Made by a program: the position numbers and the translations under genes. 64,000 bases of DNA from the NCBI RefSeq assembly GCF_047654785.1, contig NZ_JASGKQ010000003.1, positions 1,984,001 through 2,048,000 on the forward strand. The letters are read 5' to 3'. Of this stretch, positions 19,904 through 27,875 are shown piece by piece. Every line of letters begins with the position of its first letter. The first letter of the stretch is position 1. This DNA is from Pelomonas sp047654785 (GTDB lineage: Bacteria; Pseudomonadota; Gammaproteobacteria; Burkholderiales; Burkholderiaceae_C). Under the pieces are notes generated by a model. It was not told where the DNA came from and did no database searches. It saw nothing but the letters and a program-made list of their open reading frames with translations.

Positions 19904-19935
19904 GCGCCACCGCGCCATCGCGCCATCGCGCCGCC
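19904..19935. repeat. Four tandem 8-bp repeats (GCGCCATC type)
   Basis: Four consecutive copies GCGCCACC, GCGCCATC, GCGCCATC, GCGCCGCC lie 42 bp before the TonB receptor start. The two inner copies are identical. The position in the 5' region could allow slippage-driven spacing changes, but four imperfect copies in GC-rich DNA may be chance. Confidence 0.5.
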
Positions 19936-19977
19936 GGTGGCCGCGGCGCCGCTTCCCCGCCTTCCCCGGAGTTCCCC

Positions 19978-22209
19978 TTGAAAACCCCCGCCCTCGCGTC
20001 GCTGCTCCTGCTCCTGCTCTGCCCTGCCCTGGCGCTGGCCCAGCAGGAGGTGGAGCGCGCCACGAACACGCCGCCCACGCCCGCCAGCCAGCAGCTGGAG
20101 CGCGTGTCCGTGACGCGCCAGCAGACCGACACCGACCTGCGCCGCCGCGAGCCCGTGGCCAAGCAGCTCTACGGCCGCGAGGAGCTGGACAAGTACGGCG
20201 ACACGCAGCTCTCCGACGTGCTCAAGCGCCTGCCCGGCATCAACGTCTCCGGCGGCCAGCTGCGCATGCGCGGCCTGGGCGGCGCGTACACGCAGATCCT
20301 CGTCAACGGCGAGCCGGCGCCGCCGGGCTTCAGCCTGGACAACCTGAACCCCGCCCAGGTCGAGCGCCTGGAGGTCAGCAAGGCGCCCACGGCCGACCAG
20401 AGCGCGCAGGCCATCGCCGGCACGCTGAACATCATCCTGAAGGACGCACCGCGCGTCGTGCAGAAGGACATGCGCCTGGGCCTGGCCTATGCGAGCGAGA
20501 AGCCGGTCGTCAACGCCGGCTTCACCTACGGGGACCGCATCGTCGGCGGCGTGGGCTTCGTGCTGCCGGTCTCGGTCTACCAGTGGAACTCCGTCACCGA
20601 CAGCGACGGCGAGCGCGTGCGCGACGCCGGCAGCACCCACCTGGCCAGCGCCGGCAGCGACCGCTCCCACGGCCGCGGCTTCAACATCTCGCCGCGCCTG
20701 AACTGGAAGCTGGGCGAGGACGAGACGCTGGCGCTGCAGGGCTTCTTCGTGCGCAACCAGTTCCGCTCCGACGGCCAGAGCACGACGCAGATCCTCGCCG
20801 CCACGCCGGGCCAGAGCGTGCTGCCGCCCAGCGTGCTGGACAGCACCCGCAACCGCGGCACCTTCTCGGCGCAGCGCGTCAACCTGCAATACAACAACCG
20901 CTTCGGCGAGGACCGCCGCATCGAGCTGCGTGCCGGGGCCGGCAGCGGCGGCGCCGACTTCAACTTCGGCTTCCTCGGCCGCGGCCAGGACGGCGCGCAG
21001 ACCGTCACCCGCACCACCACCGGCGACAACCGCAACCGCAACGCGACGCTGGCAGGCAAGTACAGCCAGTACGCCGGCGAGGCGCACACGGTCACCGTCG
21101 GCGGCGAGCTGGAGCGCCGCACCCGCGACGAGACCCGCCGCACGACGGAGAACGGCGCCGACCTGCTGCCCGGCCTGGAGGGGCAGCCCTTCGACGCCAC
21201 CATCACCCGCACCGCCGCCTATGCGCAGGACGAGTGGGAGATCAGCCCGCAGTGGTCCGCCTACGTCGGCCTGCGCCACGAGCGGATCCGGATCGAAAGC
21301 GTCGGCGTCGGCAGCGAGTTCAACAGCACCAGCCAGGTCACCACGCCGCTGCTGCACCTGAACTTCAAGCCCGACCCCAAGGGCCGCGACCTGGTGCGCG
21401 CCAGCCTGACGCGCAGCTACAAGGCGGCCGACGTGCAGCAGCTCATCGCCCGCCCGACCATCAACACCGACTACCCCGCCATCGGCCCCGACGCGCGCAC
21501 CAACACGCAGACCACGCCGGACCGGGTCGGCAACCCCGCCCTCCAGCCCGAACTGGCCACCGGCCTGGACCTCGCCTGGGAAACCTACCTGCCGGCCGGC
21601 GGCATGGTGTCGGTGGGCGCCTTCCACCGCCGCATCACCGGCCTGGTGCGCAACGCGCTGGCGCTGGAGAACAGCGTCAGCTGGTCGGCGATGCCGCGCT
21701 GGGTGGCCAGGCCCATCAACCTCAGCCGGGCCAGCACCACCGGCCTGGAGTTCGAGGTCAAGGGCCGCGCGGGCGAGCTCTTCCCCAGCCTGTTCGAGCC
21801 GACGACGGCGCTGAGCCTGCGCGCGTCGCTGAACGTCTACCAGTCCCGGGTCGCCGACATCCCCGGCCCCGACAACCGGCTGGAGGGCCAGCAGCCCTGG
21901 CAGCTCAACCTGGGCGCCGACTACCGGCTCAAGAGCCTGCCCCTCAACATGGGCATCAGCGCGCAGATCGCGCCCCGGTTCACCGTGCAGCAGACCGTGC
22001 TGCAGAGCCAGGAAAGCCTGGCCTCGCGTTCGCTGGACGCCTTCGCCGCGCTGCAGCTGGGCAGCCAGGACAGCGTGCGCGTGAGCGCCAGCGGCCTGTT
22101 CCAGCCCAGGCAGGGCACGCGCGTGGCCATCGCCGGCCTGCCGGACTACAGCCTCAGCGAGCGCCAGCCGGTGCCCTGGTATGCGGTGAACTGGGAACAC
22201 AAGTTCTGA
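19978..22209 (+). CDS. TonB-dependent outer-membrane receptor
   Basis: The 743-aa protein uses a TTG start (GGAG 8 bp upstream), giving a signal peptide KTPALASLLLLLLCPALALAQ. The plug domain follows (ELDKYGDTQLSDVLKRLPGI, MRGLGGAYTQILVNGE, NPAQVERLEVSKAPTADQSA), then a long beta-barrel ending WYAVNWEHKF with a terminal aromatic residue, as expected for outer-membrane insertion. It resembles receptors for large substrates rather than classical siderophore receptors, but the ligand cannot be read. No Fur box is visible upstream. It is followed after 2 bp by a patatin-like gene. Confidence 0.9.
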   Translation: MKTPALASLLLLLLCPALALAQQEVERATNTPPTPASQQLERVSVTRQQTDTDLRRREPVAKQLYGREELDKYGDTQLSDVLKRLPGINVSGGQLRMRGLGGAYTQILVNGEPAPPGFSLDNLNPAQVERLEVSKAPTADQSAQAIAGTLNIILKDAPRVVQKDMRLGLAYASEKPVVNAGFTYGDRIVGGVGFVLPVSVYQWNSVTDSDGERVRDAGSTHLASAGSDRSHGRGFNISPRLNWKLGEDETLALQGFFVRNQFRSDGQSTTQILAATPGQSVLPPSVLDSTRNRGTFSAQRVNLQYNNRFGEDRRIELRAGAGSGGADFNFGFLGRGQDGAQTVTRTTTGDNRNRNATLAGKYSQYAGEAHTVTVGGELERRTRDETRRTTENGADLLPGLEGQPFDATITRTAAYAQDEWEISPQWSAYVGLRHERIRIESVGVGSEFNSTSQVTTPLLHLNFKPDPKGRDLVRASLTRSYKAADVQQLIARPTINTDYPAIGPDARTNTQTTPDRVGNPALQPELATGLDLAWETYLPAGGMVSVGAFHRRITGLVRNALALENSVSWSAMPRWVARPINLSRASTTGLEFEVKGRAGELFPSLFEPTTALSLRASLNVYQSRVADIPGPDNRLEGQQPWQLNLGADYRLKSLPLNMGISAQIAPRFTVQQTVLQSQESLASRSLDAFAALQLGSQDSVRVSASGLFQPRQGTRVAIAGLPDYSLSERQPVPWYAVNWEHKF

Positions 22210-22211
22210 CC

Positions 22212-23309
22212 ATGGCCGCGGCCGCACTGCAGCTCCATGCCGGCCCCGCCGCCCGCGCCCGCCTGGCCGAGCGCGGCCTGCACGCCGGGGACGTCGGGCT
22301 GGTCCCCGCCGCCGCCGGCGGCCCCAAGGGCCTGATCCTGAACGGATTGGACCGTTTCGTGTTCGGCGACTGGCTGCCGCAGGCCCGCCACCCGGTCCAC
22401 CTGGTCGGCGCCAGCATCGGCGCCTGGCGCATGGCCACGGCGGCGCTGGCCCAGCGCGACGTGGCCGCGGCGTTCGACGCGATGGCCGAGGCCTATGTCG
22501 CGCAGGACTACGACGTGCTGCCCGGCGACAAGCGCCCGCGCCCCGAGGGCGTCAGCCGGCGCTTCGGCGAGATCCTGGCCGGGATCTTCGCCGGCCGCGA
22601 GGCCGAGGTGCTGGCCCATCCGCGCCTGCGGCTGCACATCGTCACGTCGCGCGGCCAGCACAAGGGGCTGGGCCTGCTGGCGCGCGAAGGCCGGCTGCGC
22701 ACGCCGCTGGGCTACCTCGGCGCGTTCGCGGCCAATGCGGTGTCGCGGCCGCTGCTGGGCCGCTTCCTGGAGCGCGTCGTCTTCTCGGACCCGCGCGACC
22801 GCCTGCCGCTGAGGCTGGCCGACTTCACGACCCGCGAGGTCCACCTGTCGCGCGCCAACCTGCGCGGCGCGCTGCTGGCGAGCTGCTCCATCCCGTTCTG
22901 GCTGCAGGCCCAAGCCGACCTGCCCGGCGCGCCGCGCGGCGCCTACTGGGACGGCGGCATCACCGACTACCACCTGCACCTGGACTACCGCGCGCTGCAG
23001 GCCACGAGCGCGCCGCTGGTGCTCTACCCGCACTTCCAGCGCCAGGTCGTGCCCGGCTGGCTGGACAAGGCGCTCAAGCACCGCCACCGCCCGACCGCGT
23101 TCCTGGACAACGTCGTGCTGCTGTGCCCCTCGCCCGCGTGGATCGCCGGGCTGCCCGGCGCCAAGCTGCCGGACCGCAACGACTTCCTGAAGCTGGACGC
23201 CGGCGAGCGCCGCCGCCGCTGGCGCACCGCGGTGCGCGAGAGCCAGCGGCTGGCCGACGAATTCGCCGCGTTGGTGCAGCGCGACTCGATCGCGGCGCTG
23301 CCGCTTTAG
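22212..23309 (+). CDS. Patatin-like phospholipase family protein
   Basis: This 365-aa protein begins with LVPAAAGGPKGLILNGLDRF, the patatin glycine-rich oxyanion segment. The nucleophile motif GASIGAW has Ser68, and DGGITDYH has the dyad Asp247. No signal peptide is seen, so it is probably cytoplasmic. It is likely a lipid acyl hydrolase, and 2 bp separate it from the TonB receptor gene. Its stop codon overlaps a -10-like element that I assign to the thrS leader transcript. Confidence 0.88.
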   Translation: MAAAALQLHAGPAARARLAERGLHAGDVGLVPAAAGGPKGLILNGLDRFVFGDWLPQARHPVHLVGASIGAWRMATAALAQRDVAAAFDAMAEAYVAQDYDVLPGDKRPRPEGVSRRFGEILAGIFAGREAEVLAHPRLRLHIVTSRGQHKGLGLLAREGRLRTPLGYLGAFAANAVSRPLLGRFLERVVFSDPRDRLPLRLADFTTREVHLSRANLRGALLASCSIPFWLQAQADLPGAPRGAYWDGGITDYHLHLDYRALQATSAPLVLYPHFQRQVVPGWLDKALKHRHRPTAFLDNVVLLCPSPAWIAGLPGAKLPDRNDFLKLDAGERRRRWRTAVRESQRLADEFAALVQRDSIAALPL

Positions 23310-23312
23310 AAT
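23307..23312 (+). promoter_or_regulatory. Candidate -10 box for the thrS leader
   Basis: TAGAAT overlaps the stop codon of the patatin-like gene and lies about 49 bp before the leader-peptide ATG. A matching -35 box is not obvious, so this is a tentative promoter. Confidence 0.35.
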
Positions 23313-23360
23313 CGCGCCTTCCTCCCCTCATCCCACAAGAGCGAGAAAGGCACCCCGGTT

Positions 23361-23402
23361 ATGACACCGCGAACTACGCCCCCCACCTTCACCGGTAGCT
23401 AG
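23361..23402 (+). CDS. Threonine-rich leader peptide (13 aa) of thrS
   Basis: This small frame reads M-T-P-R-T-T-P-P-T-F-T-G-S-stop. Five of its thirteen codons are threonine, using all four Thr codons (ACA, ACT, ACG, ACC, ACC). AGAAAGG ends 10 bases before the ATG as a ribosome site. The TAG stop is followed within 4 bases by a segment that can pair with the 5' arm of the downstream terminator. This is the architecture of a ribosome-mediated attenuator sensing charged tRNA-Thr. In the gene's favour are position, codon content and the competing structures; translation has not been shown. Confidence 0.75.
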   Translation: MTPRTTPPTFTGS

Positions 23403-23403
23403 T

Positions 23404-23482
23404 CGGCCGCGGCACGTCACGTCTTCTCGCCCCTCTCCCACCTGGGGCCATGAACCAAGCGCGGCACCCGGCCGCGCTTTTT
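23404..23482 (+). promoter_or_regulatory. Threonine attenuator upstream of thrS (antiterminator and intrinsic terminator)
   Basis: The terminator is AGCGCGG (23458-23464), a 7-base loop and CCGCGCT (23472-23478), extendable by one A-T pair and ending in five T. An 8-base direct repeat CGGCCGCG occurs at 23404-23411, just after the leader stop, and again at 23469-23476 in the terminator. Its first copy (GCCGCG, 23406-23411) can instead pair with CGCGGC at 23460-23465, breaking the terminator. A ribosome stalled at the late Thr codons would leave 23404-23411 free and favour read-through; a ribosome reaching the stop would cover it and permit termination. thrS begins 28 bp after the T-run. Confidence 0.72.
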
Positions 23483-23510
23483 CATTTCCGCCCCTGACGG
23501 AGCACTGCTC

Positions 23511-25418
23511 ATGATTTCCATCCAACTCCCCGACGGCTCCCGCCGTGAGTTCCCCGCGCCGCTGACGGTCGGCGACGTCGCCGCCAGCATCGGCGCCGGC
23601 CTGGCCAAGGCCGCGCTCGGCGGCAAGGTCGACGGCAAGGTCGTCGACCTCGGCTACCGCCTGGACCGCGACGCCAGCCTGGCCATCGTCACCGACAAGG
23701 ATGCCGACGGCCTGGACATGATCCGCCACTCCACGGCCCACCTGCTGGCCTACGCCGTCAAGGAGCTCTACCCCGACGCCCAGGTCACCATCGGCCCGGT
23801 CATCGAGAACGGCTTCTATTACGACTTCGCCTACAAGCGCCCCTTCACGCCCGAGGACCTGGCCGCGATCGAGGCCAAGATGGTCGAGCTGGCGAAGAAG
23901 GACGAGAAGGTCGTGCGCCGCGTGCTGCCGCGCGACGAGGCCGTGGCGCACTTCAAGGCGCTGGGCGAGGCCTACAAGGCCGAGATCATCGAGAGCATCC
24001 CGGCCGACCAGGACGTGTCGCTGTACGCCGAAGGCGCCTTCGAGGACCTCTGCCGCGGCCCGCACGTGCCCAGCACCGGCAAGCTCAAGCACTTCAAGCT
24101 GATGAAGGTGGCCGGCGCCTACTGGCGCGGCGACCACCGCAACGAGATGCTGCAGCGCATCTACGGCACCGCCTGGGCCAGCAAGGACGACCTGCAGAAA
24201 TACCTGACGCGGCTGGAGGAGGCCGAGAAGCGCGACCACCGCCGGCTGGGCCGCGAGCTGGACCTGTTCCACATGGAAGAGTCCGCCCCCGGCACGGTGT
24301 TCTGGCACCCCAAGGGCTGGGCGCTGTGGCAGCAGGTCGAGCAGTACATGCGCAAGGTCTACCAGGACAACGGCTACCAGGAAGTGCGCGGCCCGCAAAT
24401 CCTGGACAAGGGCCTGTGGGAGAAGTCCGGCCACTGGGACAAGTACCGCGACGCGATGTTCGTCACCGAGTCGGAGAAGCGCGAATACGCGCTCAAGCCG
24501 ATGAACTGCCCCGGCCACGTGCTGATCTTCAAGCAGGGCGTGAAGAGCTACCGCGACCTGCCGCTGCGCTACGGCGAGTTCGGCGCCTGCCACCGCAACG
24601 AGCCGTCCGGCGGCCTGCACGGCATCATGCGCGTGCGCGCCTTCACGCAGGACGACGGGCACATCATGTGCACCGACGACCAGATCCTCAACGAATGCGA
24701 GGCCTTCACGCGGCTGCTGCAGAAGGTCTACCGGGACTTCGGCTTCACGGACGTGCTCTACAAGGTGGCGACCCGGCCCGAGAAGCGCATCGGCAGCGAC
24801 GAGTACTGGGACCGCACCGAGAACATCCTGATGGAGAGCCTGCGGCGCTCCGGCTGCGAGTTCCAGATCGCGCACGGCGACGGCGCCTTCTACGCGCCCA
24901 AGATCGAGTACACGCTGAAGGACGCGCTGGGCCGCGAATGGCAGTGCGGCACGATGCAGATCGACCACAACGTGCCGGCCCGCCTGGGCGCCGAGTTCGT
25001 CGACGAGGACGGCCAGCACAAGACGCCCGTGATGCTGCACCGTGCCATCGTCGGCAGCCTGGAGCGCTTCATCGGCATCCTGATCGAACAGCACGCCGGC
25101 GCGCTGCCCGCGTGGCTGGCGCCGGTGCAGGTGGGCATCGCCAACATCACCGACGCGCAGGCCGATTACGTCGAGGAAATCGTGAAATCGCTGCAAAAAC
25201 AAGGGCTTAGGGTTCAGGCTGATTTGCGCAACGAGAAAATCACCTATAAAATCCGCCAGTTGTCTTTGCAGAAGCTGCCGTACATCCTCGTCGTCGGTGA
25301 CAAGGAGAAGGCGAATGGCAGCGTTGCAGTCCGCGCCCGCGGCAACCAGGATCTTGGCGTGATGCCCCTGCAGGAGTTCGTTGACCGGATCTCCGCAGAC
25401 ATCGCCAACAAGGCCTGA
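23511..25418 (+). CDS. thrS: Threonine-tRNA ligase
   Basis: The 635-aa cytoplasmic enzyme charges tRNA-Thr. Domains in order: N-terminal TGS domain (about 1-62, PDGSRREFPAPLTVGDVA), editing domain with HSTAHLLAYAVKELYP (zinc/editing His motif), class II catalytic core with ALKPMNCPGHVLIFKQ and GACHRNEPSGGLHGIMRVR, and C-terminal anticodon-binding domain (LPAWLAPVQVGIANITD). It starts after a GGAG site and is preceded by the threonine attenuator. It heads a block conserved in many proteobacteria (thrS-infC-rpmI-rplT-pheST-ihfA). Confidence 0.97.
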   Translation: MISIQLPDGSRREFPAPLTVGDVAASIGAGLAKAALGGKVDGKVVDLGYRLDRDASLAIVTDKDADGLDMIRHSTAHLLAYAVKELYPDAQVTIGPVIENGFYYDFAYKRPFTPEDLAAIEAKMVELAKKDEKVVRRVLPRDEAVAHFKALGEAYKAEIIESIPADQDVSLYAEGAFEDLCRGPHVPSTGKLKHFKLMKVAGAYWRGDHRNEMLQRIYGTAWASKDDLQKYLTRLEEAEKRDHRRLGRELDLFHMEESAPGTVFWHPKGWALWQQVEQYMRKVYQDNGYQEVRGPQILDKGLWEKSGHWDKYRDAMFVTESEKREYALKPMNCPGHVLIFKQGVKSYRDLPLRYGEFGACHRNEPSGGLHGIMRVRAFTQDDGHIMCTDDQILNECEAFTRLLQKVYRDFGFTDVLYKVATRPEKRIGSDEYWDRTENILMESLRRSGCEFQIAHGDGAFYAPKIEYTLKDALGREWQCGTMQIDHNVPARLGAEFVDEDGQHKTPVMLHRAIVGSLERFIGILIEQHAGALPAWLAPVQVGIANITDAQADYVEEIVKSLQKQGLRVQADLRNEKITYKIRQLSLQKLPYILVVGDKEKANGSVAVRARGNQDLGVMPLQEFVDRISADIANKA

Positions 25419-25486
25419 GAGCCACCGGGGCGCGCTTTGTTTTTTCTGGGCGCCGCCGCCTTGGCGCCTGCTGAAAGGTCCACACC

Positions 25487-26032
25487 ATCGCTACGTTTGC
25501 CGACCGTCGTGCGATTCCTGAGCGCAAGCACAGGCTGAACCGCGAAATCATGGCTCCCGAAGTCCGCCTGAACGGCCCCGAGAACGAACCCATCGGGATC
25601 GTCAGCATCCAGGAAGCCCTGCGCATGGCGGGCGACCTGGACGTGGACCTGGTCGAGATCTCCGCCACCGCCAATCCGCCGGTCTGCCGGCTGATGGACT
25701 ACGGCAAGTTCAAGTACCAGGAGCAAAAGCGCGCTGCCGAAGCCAAGGCCAAGCAGAAGATCATCGAGATCAAGGAAGTCAAGTTCCGTCCGGGCACGGA
25801 CGAGGGCGACTACCAGATCAAGATGCGCAACCTGCGCCGCTTCATCGCCGAGGACGGCGACAAGGGCAAGGTCACGCTGCGCTACCGGGGCCGCGAGATC
25901 ACGCACCAGGACATCGGCATGCGCCTCCTGGAGCGCATCCGCGACGAACTGGCCGACGTGGCGGTGGTCGAGAACATGCCCAAGCTCGAAGGCCGGCAGA
26001 TGATCATGGTCCTGGCGCCGAAAAAGCGCTGA
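25487..26032 (+). CDS. infC: Translation initiation factor IF-3, with an AUC start codon
   Basis: The frame can be read from an ATC at 25487 (ATFADRRAIPERKHRLNREI) with AAAGG ending 8 bases upstream, giving 181 aa, the normal IF-3 length. The first ATG (25550) would remove the N-terminal 21 residues including NREI, which is conserved in IF-3. A rare start codon is known in infC (AUU in E. coli), because IF-3 itself discriminates against it and so controls its own synthesis. The protein has the N-domain (EVRLNGPENEPIGIVSIQEA, VCRLMDYGKF) and C-domain (VKFRPGTDEGDYQIKMRN) and ends MIMVLAPKKR. Confidence 0.93.
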   Translation: MATFADRRAIPERKHRLNREIMAPEVRLNGPENEPIGIVSIQEALRMAGDLDVDLVEISATANPPVCRLMDYGKFKYQEQKRAAEAKAKQKIIEIKEVKFRPGTDEGDYQIKMRNLRRFIAEDGDKGKVTLRYRGREITHQDIGMRLLERIRDELADVAVVENMPKLEGRQMIMVLAPKKR

Positions 26033-26035
26033 GAT

Positions 26036-26119
26036 CGAAAGAGTTCAACCAGTGGGTTTGGTCGCCCGCCGGTTCACAAGTCTCCTGAGGCCGACAAGCA
26101 TGCCGGGCTCTTTCGGCAT
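26036..26119 (+). promoter_or_regulatory. Possible pseudoknot in the infC-rpmI leader (L20-type control)
   Basis: A hairpin ATGCCG/CGGCAT (26100-26105 and 26114-26119) has the loop GGCTCTTT. The CTCTTT of this loop is complementary to AAAGAG at 26038-26043, right after the infC stop; allowing the alternative without the hairpin, CGAAAGAG and CTCTTTCG pair over 8 bases. In E. coli ribosomal protein L20 represses rpmI translation by binding a long-range pseudoknot in this interval. Similarity of layout is seen; function here is inferred. Confidence 0.4.
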
Positions 26120-26151
26120 CGCCCCAGGGACACACTTAGAAGGAGCATTCA

Positions 26152-26355
26152 ATGCCCAAGATGAAGACCAAGAGCAGCGCGAAAAAGCGTTTTCGCGTCC
26201 GTCCGGGTGGCACCGTCAAGCGCGGTCAGGCGTTCAAGCGCCACATCCTGACCAAGAAGACCACGAAGAACAAGCGCCAGCTGCGCGGCGCCGTGAACGT
26301 GCACGAGACCAACATGGGGCACATGGCACAAATGCTGCCCTTTGCCGGCCTGTAA
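26152..26355 (+). CDS. rpmI: 50S ribosomal protein L35
   Basis: The 67-aa, strongly basic protein reads MPKMKTKSSAKKRFRV and ends MLPFAGL, as in bacterial L35. AGAAGGAG precedes the ATG. It lies 119 bp after infC in a leader able to fold into a pseudoknot and 26 bp before rplT. Confidence 0.97.
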   Translation: MPKMKTKSSAKKRFRVRPGGTVKRGQAFKRHILTKKTTKNKRQLRGAVNVHETNMGHMAQMLPFAGL

Positions 26356-26381
26356 TCCACCAAGACTAGAAGGAGAAACAT

Positions 26382-26738
26382 ATGCCTCGCGTCAAACGTG
26401 GTGTCACCGCTCGCGCCCGTCACAAGAAGGTCCTGGCCCTGGCCAAGGGCTTCCGCGGTCGTCGTAAGAACGTCTTCCGCATCGCCAAGCAGGCGGTGAT
26501 GAAGGCGGGCCAATACGCCTACCGTGACCGCCGCACCAAGAAGCGCGTGTTCCGCCAGCTGTGGATCGCCCGGATCAACGCCGCCTCGCGCGGCCTGGGC
26601 CTGTCCTACAGCAAGTTCGTGGCGGGCCTGAAGAAGGCGCAGATCGAGATCGACCGCAAGGTCCTCGCCGATCTGGCCGTCAACGACCCGGCTGGTTTCG
26701 CCAGCATCTTCGCCAAGGTGAAGGCCGCGCTCGCCTGA
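26382..26738 (+). CDS. rplT: 50S ribosomal protein L20
   Basis: The 118-aa basic protein starts MPRVKRGVTARARHKKVL and contains ARINAASRGLGLSYSKF, the L20 signature. It binds 23S rRNA early in 50S assembly and in other bacteria represses its own operon. The start has AGAAGGAG. Two hairpins follow its stop before pheS. Confidence 0.97.
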   Translation: MPRVKRGVTARARHKKVLALAKGFRGRRKNVFRIAKQAVMKAGQYAYRDRRTKKRVFRQLWIARINAASRGLGLSYSKFVAGLKKAQIEIDRKVLADLAVNDPAGFASIFAKVKAALA

Positions 26739-26748
26739 TTGCGACCCG

Positions 26749-26766
26749 CTCCGGTTCACGCCGGAG
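26749..26766. repeat. Hairpin between rplT and pheS
   Basis: CTCCGG (26749-26754) and CCGGAG (26761-26766) enclose TTCACG. It stands just upstream of a stronger terminator-like hairpin and may fold together with it as a tandem structure. Confidence 0.5.
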
Positions 26767-26781
26767 CACGCAAACTTTCGG

Positions 26782-26810
26782 GGCCGGCCCACCAGGGTCG
26801 GCCTCTTTTC
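26782..26810 (+). terminator. Terminator/attenuator hairpin before pheS
   Basis: GGCCGGCCC (26782-26790) pairs with GGGTCGGCC (26795-26803), 9 bp with one G-U, around a 4-base loop, followed by TCTTTTC. It ends 15 bp before the pheS ATG, so it can only end rplT transcription or limit read-through into pheST. No Phe-rich leader peptide was found. Confidence 0.7.
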
Positions 26811-26825
26811 ATTTGTCATTCCCGA

Positions 26826-27869
26826 ATGTCTGATCTCGACGCCCTCCTGGCTGCCGCGCAAGCGGACTTCGCCGCCGCGCCAACGCCCGCCGAACTCGAA
26901 AACGCCAAGGCCCGCTTCCTCGGCAAGTCCGGCCGCGTGACCGAGTTGATGAAGGGCCTGGGTGCCCTCAGCATCGAGGAAAAGAAGACCCGTGGCGCCG
27001 AGATCAACCAGCTCAAGGTCGGCATCGAGGCCGCACTGACCGCCCGCCGCGACGCCCTCGCCGCCGCCGAACTGGCGCAGCAGCTCAAGGCCGAGGCGCT
27101 CGACGTGACGCTGCCCGGCCGCCAGCGCGGCACCGGCGGGCTGCACCCGATCACGCGCGCGATGGAGCGCATCGAGGCCATCTTCGGCAGCATGGGCTTC
27201 GACGTGGCCGACGGCCCCGAGATCGAGACCGACTGGTACAGCTTCTCGGCGCTGAACAACCCCGAGAACCACCCCGCCCGCTCGATGCAGGACACCTTCT
27301 ACGTCGACATGAAGGACGAGCACGGCGCCTGGCTGAACCTGCGCCCGCACACCAGCCCGATGCAGATCCGCTACGCGCAGGCCCACGCCAAGCGCTACGC
27401 GGGGCAGGAGACGATGCCCGAGATCCGCGTCATCGCGCCGGGCCGCACCTACCGCGTGGACAGCGACGCGACGCACTCGCCGATGTTCCACCAGGTCGAG
27501 GGCCTGTGGGTCGGCGAGAACATCAGCTTCAAGGACCTGAAGGCGGTCTACCTGAACTTCATCACCGCCTTCTTCGAGACGGACCAACTGCAGCTGCGCT
27601 TCCGCCCGAGCTACTTCCCGTTCACCGAGCCCAGCGCCGAGATCGACATCATGTTCGAGAGCGGCCCGCTGAAGGGCCGCTGGCTGGAGGTGTCCGGCTC
27701 CGGGCAGGTGCATCCGCAGGTCATCCGCAACATGGGCCTGGACCCCGAGCGCTACATCGGCTTCGCCTTCGGCTCCGGCATCGACCGCCTGGCGATGCTG
27801 CGCTACGGCGTCAACGACCTGCGCGCCTTCTTCGACGGCGACCTCCGCTTCCTCGCACAGTTCAAGTAA
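26826..27869 (+). CDS. pheS: Phenylalanine-tRNA ligase alpha subunit
   Basis: I start at ATG 26826 (MSDLDALLAAAQADF). The 347-aa protein has the N-terminal coiled-coil arm (about 1-100) and the class II core: LPGRQRGTGGLHPITRAMER, DTFYVDMKDEHGAWLN, LRPHTSPMQIRY, FRPSYFPFTEPSAEID and GSGIDRLAMLRYGV. It forms an alpha2-beta2 enzyme with PheT, encoded 6 bp downstream. The ribosome site is weak and a terminator-like hairpin sits directly upstream. Confidence 0.97.
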   Translation: MSDLDALLAAAQADFAAAPTPAELENAKARFLGKSGRVTELMKGLGALSIEEKKTRGAEINQLKVGIEAALTARRDALAAAELAQQLKAEALDVTLPGRQRGTGGLHPITRAMERIEAIFGSMGFDVADGPEIETDWYSFSALNNPENHPARSMQDTFYVDMKDEHGAWLNLRPHTSPMQIRYAQAHAKRYAGQETMPEIRVIAPGRTYRVDSDATHSPMFHQVEGLWVGENISFKDLKAVYLNFITAFFETDQLQLRFRPSYFPFTEPSAEIDIMFESGPLKGRWLEVSGSGQVHPQVIRNMGLDPERYIGFAFGSGIDRLAMLRYGVNDLRAFFDGDLRFLAQFK

Positions 27870-27875
27870 ACCGTT

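Noticed and set aside
26739..26825. Phe-rich leader peptide before pheS
   Set aside because: I found no ATG/GTG frame with Phe codons in the gap; only hairpins are present.
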